Positions 23,122-29,562 of a stretch of 30,844 bases of DNA are shown here, in pieces. Within the stretch, counting starts at the first letter, position 1; every line of letters starts with the position of its first letter. The position numbers were made by a program, and so were the translations under genes. The stretch lies in assembly GCA_905203015.1 (NCBI GenBank), contig CAJKUC010000019.1, forward strand, positions 1 through 30,844, in the 5' to 3' direction. This DNA is from an uncultured Christensenella sp. (GTDB lineage Bacteria > Bacillota > Clostridia > Christensenellales > Borkfalkiaceae). The notes beneath the pieces are model-generated. The model saw only the letters and a program-made list of their open reading frames with translations. It did not search any database and was not told where the DNA came from.

Positions 23122-23356
23122 CGAGGCGACAGAGTTATTAAAAGAGAGAATCGCGCTTGCCGCGGACGATGCCGCCGAAGTAATCGATGCTCACACGAAA
23201 GAACTTAAGAAAAAGGTGCAAAGTCTCGAAAAAGAGGTGGATAAAGCGAAAGAAGAAATCTATTACGAGCGAGGCTTTCGGAAATTCTTTTTCTGGCTGA
23301 CGCCGGTATTATTGATTGCGCAGGGAATCTTGACTGCAATTTTACTGTTGAGATAA
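22712..23356 (+). CDS. MobB-like coiled-coil membrane protein, overlapping the relaxase
   Basis: This 214-residue product is read in a different frame from the relaxase and overlaps it by 410 bases. The start is probably TTG 22712, with GGAGG 12 bases upstream. The body is a long heptad-rich coiled coil (about residues 30-185: LISRLNARVEDLTQQVRSVE, then LRITLQRITETVTEIQRQ). A single C-terminal transmembrane helix follows, in FFFWLTPVLLIAQGILTAIL. The 235 bases beyond the relaxase stop have the same character, so the frame is clearly coding. In RSF1010/R1162, mobB likewise lies inside the relaxase gene in another frame and encodes a membrane-associated helper that stabilises relaxase contact with the secretion channel. 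A similar role is inferred here. Confidence 0.75.
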   Translation: MENRITGRSPERISDEEVDLRENPSAIELCEEVKRLTAETREALLEQALAVSNEKCNALISRLNARVEDLTQQVRSVEWTNDALVRRLKEDVEQLTKDMKEDNRNLLSSLRITLQRITETVTEIQRQVSTTMAKATDEATELLKERIALAADDAAEVIDAHTKELKKKVQSLEKEVDKAKEEIYYERGFRKFFFWLTPVLLIAQGILTAILLLR

Positions 23357-23367
23357 AAACGAACAAT

Positions 23368-23403
23368 CCGACGATTGAAAGTGATGTTGCTTTCAATCGC
23401 CGG
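23368..23403 (+). promoter_or_regulatory. Hairpin after the mobilization genes
   Basis: CGATTGAAAG (23372-23381) pairs perfectly with CTTTCAATCG (23390-23399) over an eight-base loop, extended by CCG/CGG beyond one mismatch. No T run follows, so it is either a weak terminator, an mRNA end-stabiliser or a protein site. The 200 bases from here to tnpW contain nothing else that I can name. Confidence 0.45.
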
Positions 23404-23557
23404 AGCCGACGCACAAAGGGGCAATACGGTATATAGAGTTAGCCGGAATGATATTGCGGAGTAAGTAATAAAGGGTGTAACGGCGAAAAGCAGAAGGGGT
23501 TTTACAGGATAAGGGTAGAACGGAAAAGACAACAAATAAGAAATTAAGAGAGGAAAA

Positions 23558-23770
23558 GTGGCGAGAAATAAGAAGGAAGTAAACGATATCGGATACTTGT
23601 CCGCACCGAAAACGAGTGTAAAGATGAGTATCAAAGGGGCAGATTATTTGGTGGAGAGTTATTTTATCGGAAAGAAAAATATACACGATACGCTAATCGT
23701 TTTAGCGGAAAGGGAGGCGTATGAGGAAATGTTGAAATCAAGAAAAATTAAAGGAGGATGCGAGGTATGA
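23558..23770 (+). CDS. TnpW-like transposon protein of element B
   Basis: This 70-residue protein starts at GTG 23558 after AGAGAGG. It has the same plan as the element A protein at 2760: a polar N-terminus, IKGADYLVESYFIGKKN, and the helix DTLIVLAEREAYEEMLKSRK. Like that gene it directly precedes the TnpX-like recombinase. TnpW-like genes accompany Tn4451-type recombinases, but no biochemical role is established. A recombinase promoter starts six bases after its stop. The repeated pairing of a tnpW-like gene and a recombinase in both elements suggests a shared excision module. Confidence 0.65.
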   Translation: MARNKKEVNDIGYLSAPKTSVKMSIKGADYLVESYFIGKKNIHDTLIVLAEREAYEEMLKSRKIKGGCEV

Positions 23771-23775
23771 ACAGC

Positions 23776-23804
23776 TTGAGCTATTACGAAAAATATGGTA
23801 AAAT
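23776..23804 (+). promoter_or_regulatory. Promoter of the element B recombinase
   Basis: TTGAGC (23776-23781), a 17-base spacer and TAAAAT (23799-23804) lie 42 bases upstream of the recombinase ATG. The spacer end and -10 box (AATATGGTAAAATAAA) recur almost exactly in the promoter at 29411-29439. Confidence 0.55.
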
Positions 23805-23845
23805 AAAGGCAAGTGAAAAAATTGCTTCGGTTCGGGAGGTAAAAC

Positions 23846-25468
23846 ATGGAACCTAAGCGGAATAAAAATTACATAGCAGGCATTTATTTGAGATTAAGCC
23901 GCGACGACGAGCGCGCAGGAGAATCGCTTTCTATCGAGAATCAGAAAATACTCGTAACGAAATACGTAAAAGAAAAAGGCTGGGAGATAAAAGACGTATA
24001 TGTCGACGACGGCTATTCGGGAACGAATTTCGATCGCCCCGGAGTAAAGCGGTTGCTTGACGACGCGAAAGAGGGAGAAATCAATACGATTGTAGTAAAA
24101 GATTTGTCTCGTTTCGGCAGAAATTATATTCTTGTCGGACAGTATATCGATTATGTTTTTCCGTCGTTCGGGATAAGATTTATCGCGATAGAGGACAGAA
24201 TCGACACTGCGAGCAAAGATACGTCGGCAATGGATATGATGCCGATTATGAACGTTTTTAACGAATGGCATTCGGCGAATACGAGCAAAAAAATCCGAGC
24301 GGTAAAATATTCCTGCGCGCAAGCGGGAAAATATCTTGCTTCGAAAGCGCCTTACGGTTACGTGAGAAAAGACGATAAAAATCATACGCCGATTATAGAC
24401 GAAGAAGCGGCGCAGGTGGTAAGGCGGATTTTCGAACGGCGAGCCAAAGGCGAAAGTGCGTATCGGATTGCTCTGGATTTGCAGGCGGACGGGATTTCAT
24501 CTCCTGCCGTGTATGCCGAGCGCAAGTTCGGGAAAAAGGTTACGGGCGAGGGGCATAATTTTTGGTCACCCGCGGCCGTCAGAGGTATATTGGCGCAGCA
24601 ACTTTACGTCGGAGATCTGGTTCAGCAGAGAGTGAAGCATATTTCTTACAAAAATAAGAAGGTCGTAAAAGTTCCTAAGGAAGAGCAAGTCATTATTCCG
24701 AATAATCACGAGCCGATTATAAGCCGCGAACTGTGGAATAAGGTAAAAGAACTTGAGGCTACGGCGAGTACGGGTAAGATAACGAAAGAGCGGGTAACGC
24801 CCGCGCTTTCGGGAATTATGCGATGTTCGACGTGCGGCGCAACGATGGAATATCATAAAACTGTCGGCGGTAGGCGTAAGAAGCATCTCGTTACTTATGA
24901 ATGCGGATTGCGAAACCGATACGGCGCGGATAAATGCACGAAGCATTATATCAACGGGGACGTGATTCATAAAATCATACTCGACGATATACGAGCGAAA
25001 GCGAAAATCGTAGCCGAGGACGAAGAGGGTATTCGTAAAAGATTTATCAGACGGAACGCGATGCTTGCCGAACAGTCGGATAAAGAAACGGCAAAGGCAA
25101 TAAAGATGAAAAGAGCGAGAATCGCCGCGCTGGACGATCTGATGAGCAAGGCATACGAAGATAAACTTTTAGGGAAGATGCCCGAAGAACTTTGTATGAA
25201 ATTTATCGACCGCTACCTTGCCGAACAGGAGAATTTGCGGAAGGAAGTTTCCGGATTCGAAGCGGAACTGAGAAACGCAAAAGACATGCGGGAAAATATC
25301 GACGAATTTATGAGCCGCATTAAGAAGTATCTTGACGTAACGGTAATAACGCGCGAAATGATGCTGGAATTGTTCGACAAAATCATCATCGGTGAGAAAG
25401 AGCCGCCGAACGGCGCGCCGCGGCTAATACAGCTTGTTTACAAAGTCGATATCGACTCGGTTTTATAA
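23846..25468 (+). CDS. TnpX-like large serine recombinase of element B
   Basis: This 540-residue integrase/excisionase starts at ATG 23846 after CGGGAGG. The catalytic domain has YLRLSRDDERAGES with predicted nucleophile Ser18, VDDGYSGTNFDRPG, and VKDLSRFGRNYI. A recombinase DNA-binding domain (about 165-290) follows. The zinc ribbon starts RCSTCGATMEYH and continues with CGLRNRYGADKC. A coiled coil (about 385-490) and a DUF4368-like C-terminus complete it. It is close to the element A recombinase along its whole length. It ends 58 bases from the right GA core, the usual place for the gene that moves the element. Its own YVDDGYSG codons differ from the YADEGITG target, so it should not attack its own gene. 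Confidence 0.93.
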   Translation: MEPKRNKNYIAGIYLRLSRDDERAGESLSIENQKILVTKYVKEKGWEIKDVYVDDGYSGTNFDRPGVKRLLDDAKEGEINTIVVKDLSRFGRNYILVGQYIDYVFPSFGIRFIAIEDRIDTASKDTSAMDMMPIMNVFNEWHSANTSKKIRAVKYSCAQAGKYLASKAPYGYVRKDDKNHTPIIDEEAAQVVRRIFERRAKGESAYRIALDLQADGISSPAVYAERKFGKKVTGEGHNFWSPAAVRGILAQQLYVGDLVQQRVKHISYKNKKVVKVPKEEQVIIPNNHEPIISRELWNKVKELEATASTGKITKERVTPALSGIMRCSTCGATMEYHKTVGGRRKKHLVTYECGLRNRYGADKCTKHYINGDVIHKIILDDIRAKAKIVAEDEEGIRKRFIRRNAMLAEQSDKETAKAIKMKRARIAALDDLMSKAYEDKLLGKMPEELCMKFIDRYLAEQENLRKEVSGFEAELRNAKDMRENIDEFMSRIKKYLDVTVITREMMLELFDKIIIGEKEPPNGAPRLIQLVYKVDIDSVL

Positions 25469-25501
25469 CAAAACAACAAAATACGCTCCACGTAATTACT
25501 G

Positions 25502-25542
25502 TGTACCCCATAAAGTACTTACGCGGATGAAGGTATTACGGG
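25502..25542 (+). other. attR of element B
   Basis: The arm TGTACCCCATAAA (25502-25514), an 11-base spacer (25515-25525) and GA (25526-25527) are element sequence up to the core. From 25528 the native recombinase reading resumes (GAAGGTATTACGGG, read E-G-I-T-G). The spacer TACTTACGC resembles the target TATTTACGC at attL, so attP and attB share sequence on both sides of the GA. Confidence 0.82.
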
Positions 25543-26887
25543 AACGGAATTAACAAAACGCGATGAAATGAAACGGCTTATCAGAGATTGCAAGCATAAA
25601 AAGATAGACCGTGTGCTTGTGAAAAGCGTTACTCGTTTTGCAAGAAATTCGCTCGAATGTATCGAAACCATACGAACTATGCAATCGTGCGGTGTAAGCG
25701 TATTATTTGAAAACGACCATATTGATACGGAAACGATGAATTCCGAAATGATGTTGTACATAAAAAGTGCGTTTGCGCAGAGCGAAGCAACGTCGGCGTC
25801 GAAACGAATGTCAACGTCTATCCGTATGAAAATGGAGGACGGAACTTATTATAATATTTCAAGACCTTATGGATATAAATGGGAAGATAGAAATTTAGTT
25901 GTTGTTCCTGAAGAAGCGGAAATCGTCCGAGAAATATTTTCTATGTATTTGAGGGGTGAAACGAATAATGCAATAGCAAAAAAAATGAAAGAAAAGATAC
26001 CTGAAAGGAAGTGGGGGTATAATTCAATTAGATATATCTTGACGAATGAAAAATATGTAGGTGATATTTTATGGCAAAAGAGTTATACCCCTGATGTATT
26101 GCCGTTAAGACAGAAGAAGAATAGAGGAGAACTTGCAAAATATTTTTGTACAAATGCCCATCAAGCAATTATTAGTAGGGAAGAGTTTGAAACCGTTCAA
26201 TATCTAATGAAACAAAGAAAGCCTGCTAATAACTGCTGTACCAAAAAGGAAAAAGGTGTTTACGATAAAATAATACAATGCGGAGATTGTGGGTGGTCGT
26301 ATAAGGCACATAAGACAAAAAATGATATTATATGGGTTTGCGGAAAAAGTGGACGGGCATCCGAAATATGCGAAACGAGGAGTGTTTCTGAAAGAAAATT
26401 AAATGCCACATTTATAAGGGTGTTTAATACATTAAAAACGAACAAGAGGGTTCTGCTTGATGAAACAATATTGCAGTTGCAAAATTTAAAGGTAAAAGCG
26501 AATCGCGACAACGATACAATCATTGAAATCGATGAAACTATCGCAAAACTTAGCCGTCAAAATAGCCTTTATAGTCAAATGTATGCGAATAACGTGATAG
26601 ATGAAATCACTTATAGGGAAAAAACAGATATAATTAAAGGCGAAATTTCAGAAGCAAGAAGTCGTAGAAGCAAGGTTATTAACGGCGATGATGAAGAATC
26701 TTTTTTAGAGGGAATACGGAAACTGAGTCGCGAAATAGCAATGGAGGATTATTTGACAGAGTTTAATCCGGTTGTATTCCGTAAATTTGTAAAAAAGATA
26801 ATTGTAGAAAAAGACGAGACATTAAGTTATGTGTTTAATGGAGATTTAAAACTGACGGTTGATTTTGAGGGGAAAGAAAATGGTTAA
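25520..26887 (+). pseudogene. LSR1 serine recombinase, 3' part, separated by element B
   Basis: The frame opens in element DNA (stop at 25511-25513) and becomes native at G-I-T-G-T-E-L from 25532. It contains the rest of the catalytic domain (DRVLVKSVTRFARNSLE), the recombinase domain with RPYGYKWEDRNLVVVPEEAE, a zinc ribbon starting IIQCGDCGWSYKAHK, and a C-terminal coiled coil. The catalytic serine lies in the separated 5' part. A shortened protein could begin at ATG 25568 but would lack Ser32 and the first strands. From about 25860 onward the base composition becomes clearly more AT-rich than in the first 330 bases. It overlaps the LSR2 ATG by eight bases. Confidence 0.86.
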
Positions 26888-27800
26888 TAGACTTATAAGG
26901 TACGGATATAAACTTTTGGACGGTAAACTTGTTCCTGATGAGAACGAAGCTTTGATCGTAATGGAGATTTTTCAAAAGTATGTAAACGGTAATTCTCTAA
27001 AATCAATAGCAGAAGAACTGAATATACGAGGAATAATATATCTTGGCGAGAAATGTGGGTGGAATAAGCGGAGAATTGCCTCAATGATTGAAGAACAAAA
27101 GTACATAGGAGAAAAAGATTATCCGAAATTGATTTCAAATGAATTATTTGAAGCAGCCAATATAGTTAAAAACAGAAAAAGTTTTAAACCCAAGGTTTGT
27201 TCAAATGAAGTTGACGCGTGTAAAACTATCGTGTATTGTGGGCAATGTGGTAAAGCAATGCATAGAAAATCTCTATGGGACACACGAGAAAAATGGATTT
27301 GTAATGGTGGGTGTAAATGCTCTAAATATATGGATGATAATGAAATTATTTCTGCGGTTAAAAATGCTGTTGAAAAAATAAAAAAAGACACATCATTTTT
27401 AGAGACTTATGATAAAGTGGACAATTATGAAAAAACACCTGAGATTATGAAATATACAAATGAGATTGTGAGATTGACAAATTCGGCTGAGCCTAATTTT
27501 AAGGTCGGAAAGAAAATGATTTTAGAATGTGTAAATTTAAAATTTCAAGCTTGCAAAGAAGATAAAAGATTGATATACACTAACAAAATCAAACAATTTA
27601 TTCGCGAGATGGGTAATGATATAGATGTGAGCAATATTTCTGAGATAGTCTCAAAAGTAATTGTTAATCAGGATGGTTCTATTGCAATAATGTTTATTAA
27701 CGGACTATGTATTAACAATAGGGAGGTAAACGATGCAGGCACAAGCGAGAAGAGTTGTAACGAAGATCGATGCCAATCCGATTCTTGCCAAACAGAATGA
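26880..27800 (+). CDS. Recombinase-family protein without catalytic domain (LSR2)
   Basis: This 306-residue protein starts at ATG 26880, after GAGGGGA, overlapping the LSR1 stop. It begins directly in the recombinase DNA-binding domain (NRLIRYGYKLLDGKLVPDEN, GNSLKSIAEELNIRG, MIEEQKYIGEKDYP). A zinc ribbon follows (VYCGQCGKAMHRK and WICNGGCKCSKYM), then a helical C-terminus. The resolvase domain with its serine is absent and no upstream remnant exists, so this looks like an original design rather than damage. It lies between two full-size recombinases, which suggests a DNA-binding partner in a multi-subunit integrase. It is AT-rich, and its final 68 bases overlap the LSR3 start, where its C-terminal tail is probably not conserved. 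Confidence 0.75.
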   Translation: MVNRLIRYGYKLLDGKLVPDENEALIVMEIFQKYVNGNSLKSIAEELNIRGIIYLGEKCGWNKRRIASMIEEQKYIGEKDYPKLISNELFEAANIVKNRKSFKPKVCSNEVDACKTIVYCGQCGKAMHRKSLWDTREKWICNGGCKCSKYMDDNEIISAVKNAVEKIKKDTSFLETYDKVDNYEKTPEIMKYTNEIVRLTNSAEPNFKVGKKMILECVNLKFQACKEDKRLIYTNKIKQFIREMGNDIDVSNISEIVSKVIVNQDGSIAIMFINGLCINNREVNDAGTSEKSCNEDRCQSDSCQTE

Positions 27801-29352
27801 CGAGAATAGTTTGTTGCGTGTTGCCGCCTATTGCCGAGTTAGCACGGATAGCGAAGATCAGCTTGAAAGTTACAAAGCGCAGGTGGCGTATTATACCGAC
27901 GCAATAGCAAAAAATCCCCGGTGGAGATTCGTTGACATTTACGCAGACGAAGGCATTACGGGTGTAATGGCTAAAAAACGAACGAATTTTATGCGTATGA
28001 TGCGCGATTGCGAAAAAGGGAAAATCGACCTTATCCTTACAAAGTCCGTTGCTCGTTTTGCGAGAAATACCGTTGACAGTTTGAATTATGTAAGACGACT
28101 GAAAGCAAAAGGAATAGGCGTATATTTTGAAGAACAAGCCCTTGATTCTCTTAAAACCGAAAACGAAATGGCGTTAGGTTTATATAGTGTCCTTGCCCAA
28201 GCGGAAAGCGAGAACATTAGTGCAAACGTGCGATGGGGTATTCGTCAACGTATGCAGTCGGGGACATTTAAGTTCCGATATAATCTTCTCGGCTACCGAA
28301 AAGGTGAGGATGGCGAACCCGAAATTGTCGAGGAAGAAGCAAAATATATCCGAGCGATTTTCAATATGTATCTCGACGGCAAAAGTCTTGATCAGATAAA
28401 ATCATATCTTGAAGGCGAGGGCGTATTGACAAAGACAGGAAAAAACGTATGGAACAAGTGTATTATTCAAGCCATTTTGACAAATGAAAGATATTGCGGC
28501 GATTTGCTTATGCAAAAAACGTTTACGGAAAATTGCATTACGAAAAAAGTAAAGAAAAACCGTGGCGAAATGCCGAAATATCTGATACGGGACAATCACC
28601 CGGCGATTATTACTCACGCGACGTTCAAAATGGCGCAGATGGAAATGGCTCGGCGCGGAAGCGTTAGAAAAAAGACTGATTCGGGAATTACGGAACAAGG
28701 GAAGTACAGCGGTAAATTTGCTTTGACAGATATACTTGTCTGCGGTGAATGCGGTAGCCCATACAGACGAAAAACATATAGCCGAAACGGAGAGAATAAA
28801 AGAGTTTGGCGTTGTTTAAGTCGGTTGGAACACGGAACGGAATTTTGTTCCGATTCTATCACCGTCGATGACGAAACGTTGAAAAAAACTATCGTTCGAG
28901 GTATCAGTAAAGCGATTTCGGATAAACAAGACGTTCTGAATTTAATATTGTCTAACCTTGCTTATGCGGTAACGGGAGAAGATGACACTCTTGAAATGTA
29001 TGCCATCGAAAAGCAGTTAAAAACGTTAAGCGGAATAATGGACGAAACGATGGACCTTGCCGCAAGTTCGACGGGTGACGGAAAGCGGTTTCAGGATGAA
29101 ATGAAGTCGTTGAGTTCTCAAATGGTTGTTTTAAGAGAGCAACTTGAAATTATAAAAGGGCGGATTGATTCAAACAAAAAAGTAAATGAAGAAATAGAAA
29201 ATATAAAGCAATGCCTGTCAGCCGACAGTCTTGATTTTTCGGAATATAACGATGTGACTATTCGTCGCCTTGTTGAGTATATTCGAGTTATGAAAGACAA
29301 TTCGATTATCATCGTGCTGAAAGGCGGAATGCAAATACAAGAAAACATCTAA
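27733..29352 (+). CDS. Large serine recombinase, intact (LSR3)
   Basis: This 539-residue protein starts at ATG 27733, after AGGGAGG. The catalytic domain has RVAAYCRVSTDSEDQLESYK with predicted nucleophile Ser37, FVDIYADEGITGVMAKKR, and TKSVARFARNTVDSLNYV. The recombinase domain contains FRYNLLGYRKGEDGEPEIVE and the zinc ribbon starts LVCGECGSPYRRKTYS. The C-terminal coiled coil spans about 425-500. It is the only complete recombinase of the interrupted module and may still act alone or with LSR2. Its codons for DIYADEGITG carry an unoccupied near-copy of the element B target. A hairpin terminator follows the stop by eight bases. Confidence 0.93.
   Translation: MQAQARRVVTKIDANPILAKQNDENSLLRVAAYCRVSTDSEDQLESYKAQVAYYTDAIAKNPRWRFVDIYADEGITGVMAKKRTNFMRMMRDCEKGKIDLILTKSVARFARNTVDSLNYVRRLKAKGIGVYFEEQALDSLKTENEMALGLYSVLAQAESENISANVRWGIRQRMQSGTFKFRYNLLGYRKGEDGEPEIVEEEAKYIRAIFNMYLDGKSLDQIKSYLEGEGVLTKTGKNVWNKCIIQAILTNERYCGDLLMQKTFTENCITKKVKKNRGEMPKYLIRDNHPAIITHATFKMAQMEMARRGSVRKKTDSGITEQGKYSGKFALTDILVCGECGSPYRRKTYSRNGENKRVWRCLSRLEHGTEFCSDSITVDDETLKKTIVRGISKAISDKQDVLNLILSNLAYAVTGEDDTLEMYAIEKQLKTLSGIMDETMDLAASSTGDGKRFQDEMKSLSSQMVVLREQLEIIKGRIDSNKKVNEEIENIKQCLSADSLDFSEYNDVTIRRLVEYIRVMKDNSIIIVLKGGMQIQENI
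27934..27962 (+). other. Unoccupied att-like site for element B inside LSR3
   Basis: This 29-base stretch matches the rejoined element B target (6298-6311 plus 25528-25542) at 26 positions. All three differences are T/C changes at codon third positions. The core GA is at 27946-27947. It encodes DIYADEGITG, the same motif as in LSR1. Confidence 0.6.
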
Positions 29353-29359
29353 AAGCGGG

Positions 29360-29390
29360 GAAGTCTGAAACATCTGTTTCGGGCTTCTTT
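29360..29390 (+). terminator. Terminator after LSR3
   Basis: GAAGTCTGAAAC (29360-29371) pairs with GTTTCGGGCTTC (29376-29387) over an ATCT loop with two wobbles, followed by TTT. The T run is short, but the stem is long. It marks the end of the recombinase operon and perhaps lies near the right boundary of the outer element. Confidence 0.6.
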
Positions 29391-29410
29391 ACATATATGT
29401 GCGAATCAAC

Positions 29411-29439
29411 TTGAAAAATATGACGAAATATGGTAAAAT
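29411..29439 (+). promoter_or_regulatory. Promoter upstream of the AAA-type ATPase gene
   Basis: TTGAAA (29411-29416), a 17-base spacer and TAAAAT (29434-29439) form a good promoter about 125 bases before the ATPase start. The local sequence TATGGTAAAATAAA also occurs in the element B recombinase promoter. Confidence 0.5.
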
Positions 29440-29562
29440 AAAAAAGCTATAGGCAATAGTTATATGTTTTTTTGATTAAAACAGTAGTAGAGATATTGAA
29501 TAAAAATTATATTGCCATTTAGTTATTAGAATGAATTTATGAATGGTAAAGGAATTATTTCA

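Larger units (their letters stand above)
6310..25527 (+). mobile_element. Element B: 19.2-kb mobilizable glycan-utilization element in LSR1
   Basis: The element is bounded by GA at 6310-6311 and GA at 25526-25527 and is about 19,216 bp long. It holds a complete sugar-use locus (6654-21221) and a mobilization and excision module (21293-25468) with the TnpX-like recombinase next to the right end. Joining the ends produces a symmetric attP, and joining the flanks restores the interrupted recombinase gene in frame. The recombinase type, the GA core and the inverted arms agree with Tn4451 TnpX biology. It has no conjugation apparatus of its own, so it should need a helper element to move between cells. 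Confidence 0.85.
4734..29390 (+). mobile_element. Outer (host) element: integration end of a conjugative-type element, split by element B
   Basis: After removing element B, the genes read: pilin-like fragment, tnpV, small membrane peptide, ribbon-helix-helix-type protein, SHOCT-like protein, LSR1, LSR2 and LSR3. Three recombinase genes in series at one end, preceded by small control genes, is an integration-module layout seen in clostridial integrative elements. The pilin-like fragment suggests that conjugation genes were once adjacent. The outer boundaries are inferred: the right end is taken as the hairpin after LSR3, and no att repeat for this element was found. Confidence 0.45.

Noticed and set aside
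23767..23856. 29-codon ORF between tnpW and the element B recombinase
   Set aside because: It has a ribosome site but lies over the recombinase promoter and its start, and I see no family resemblance. It is probably a chance frame.
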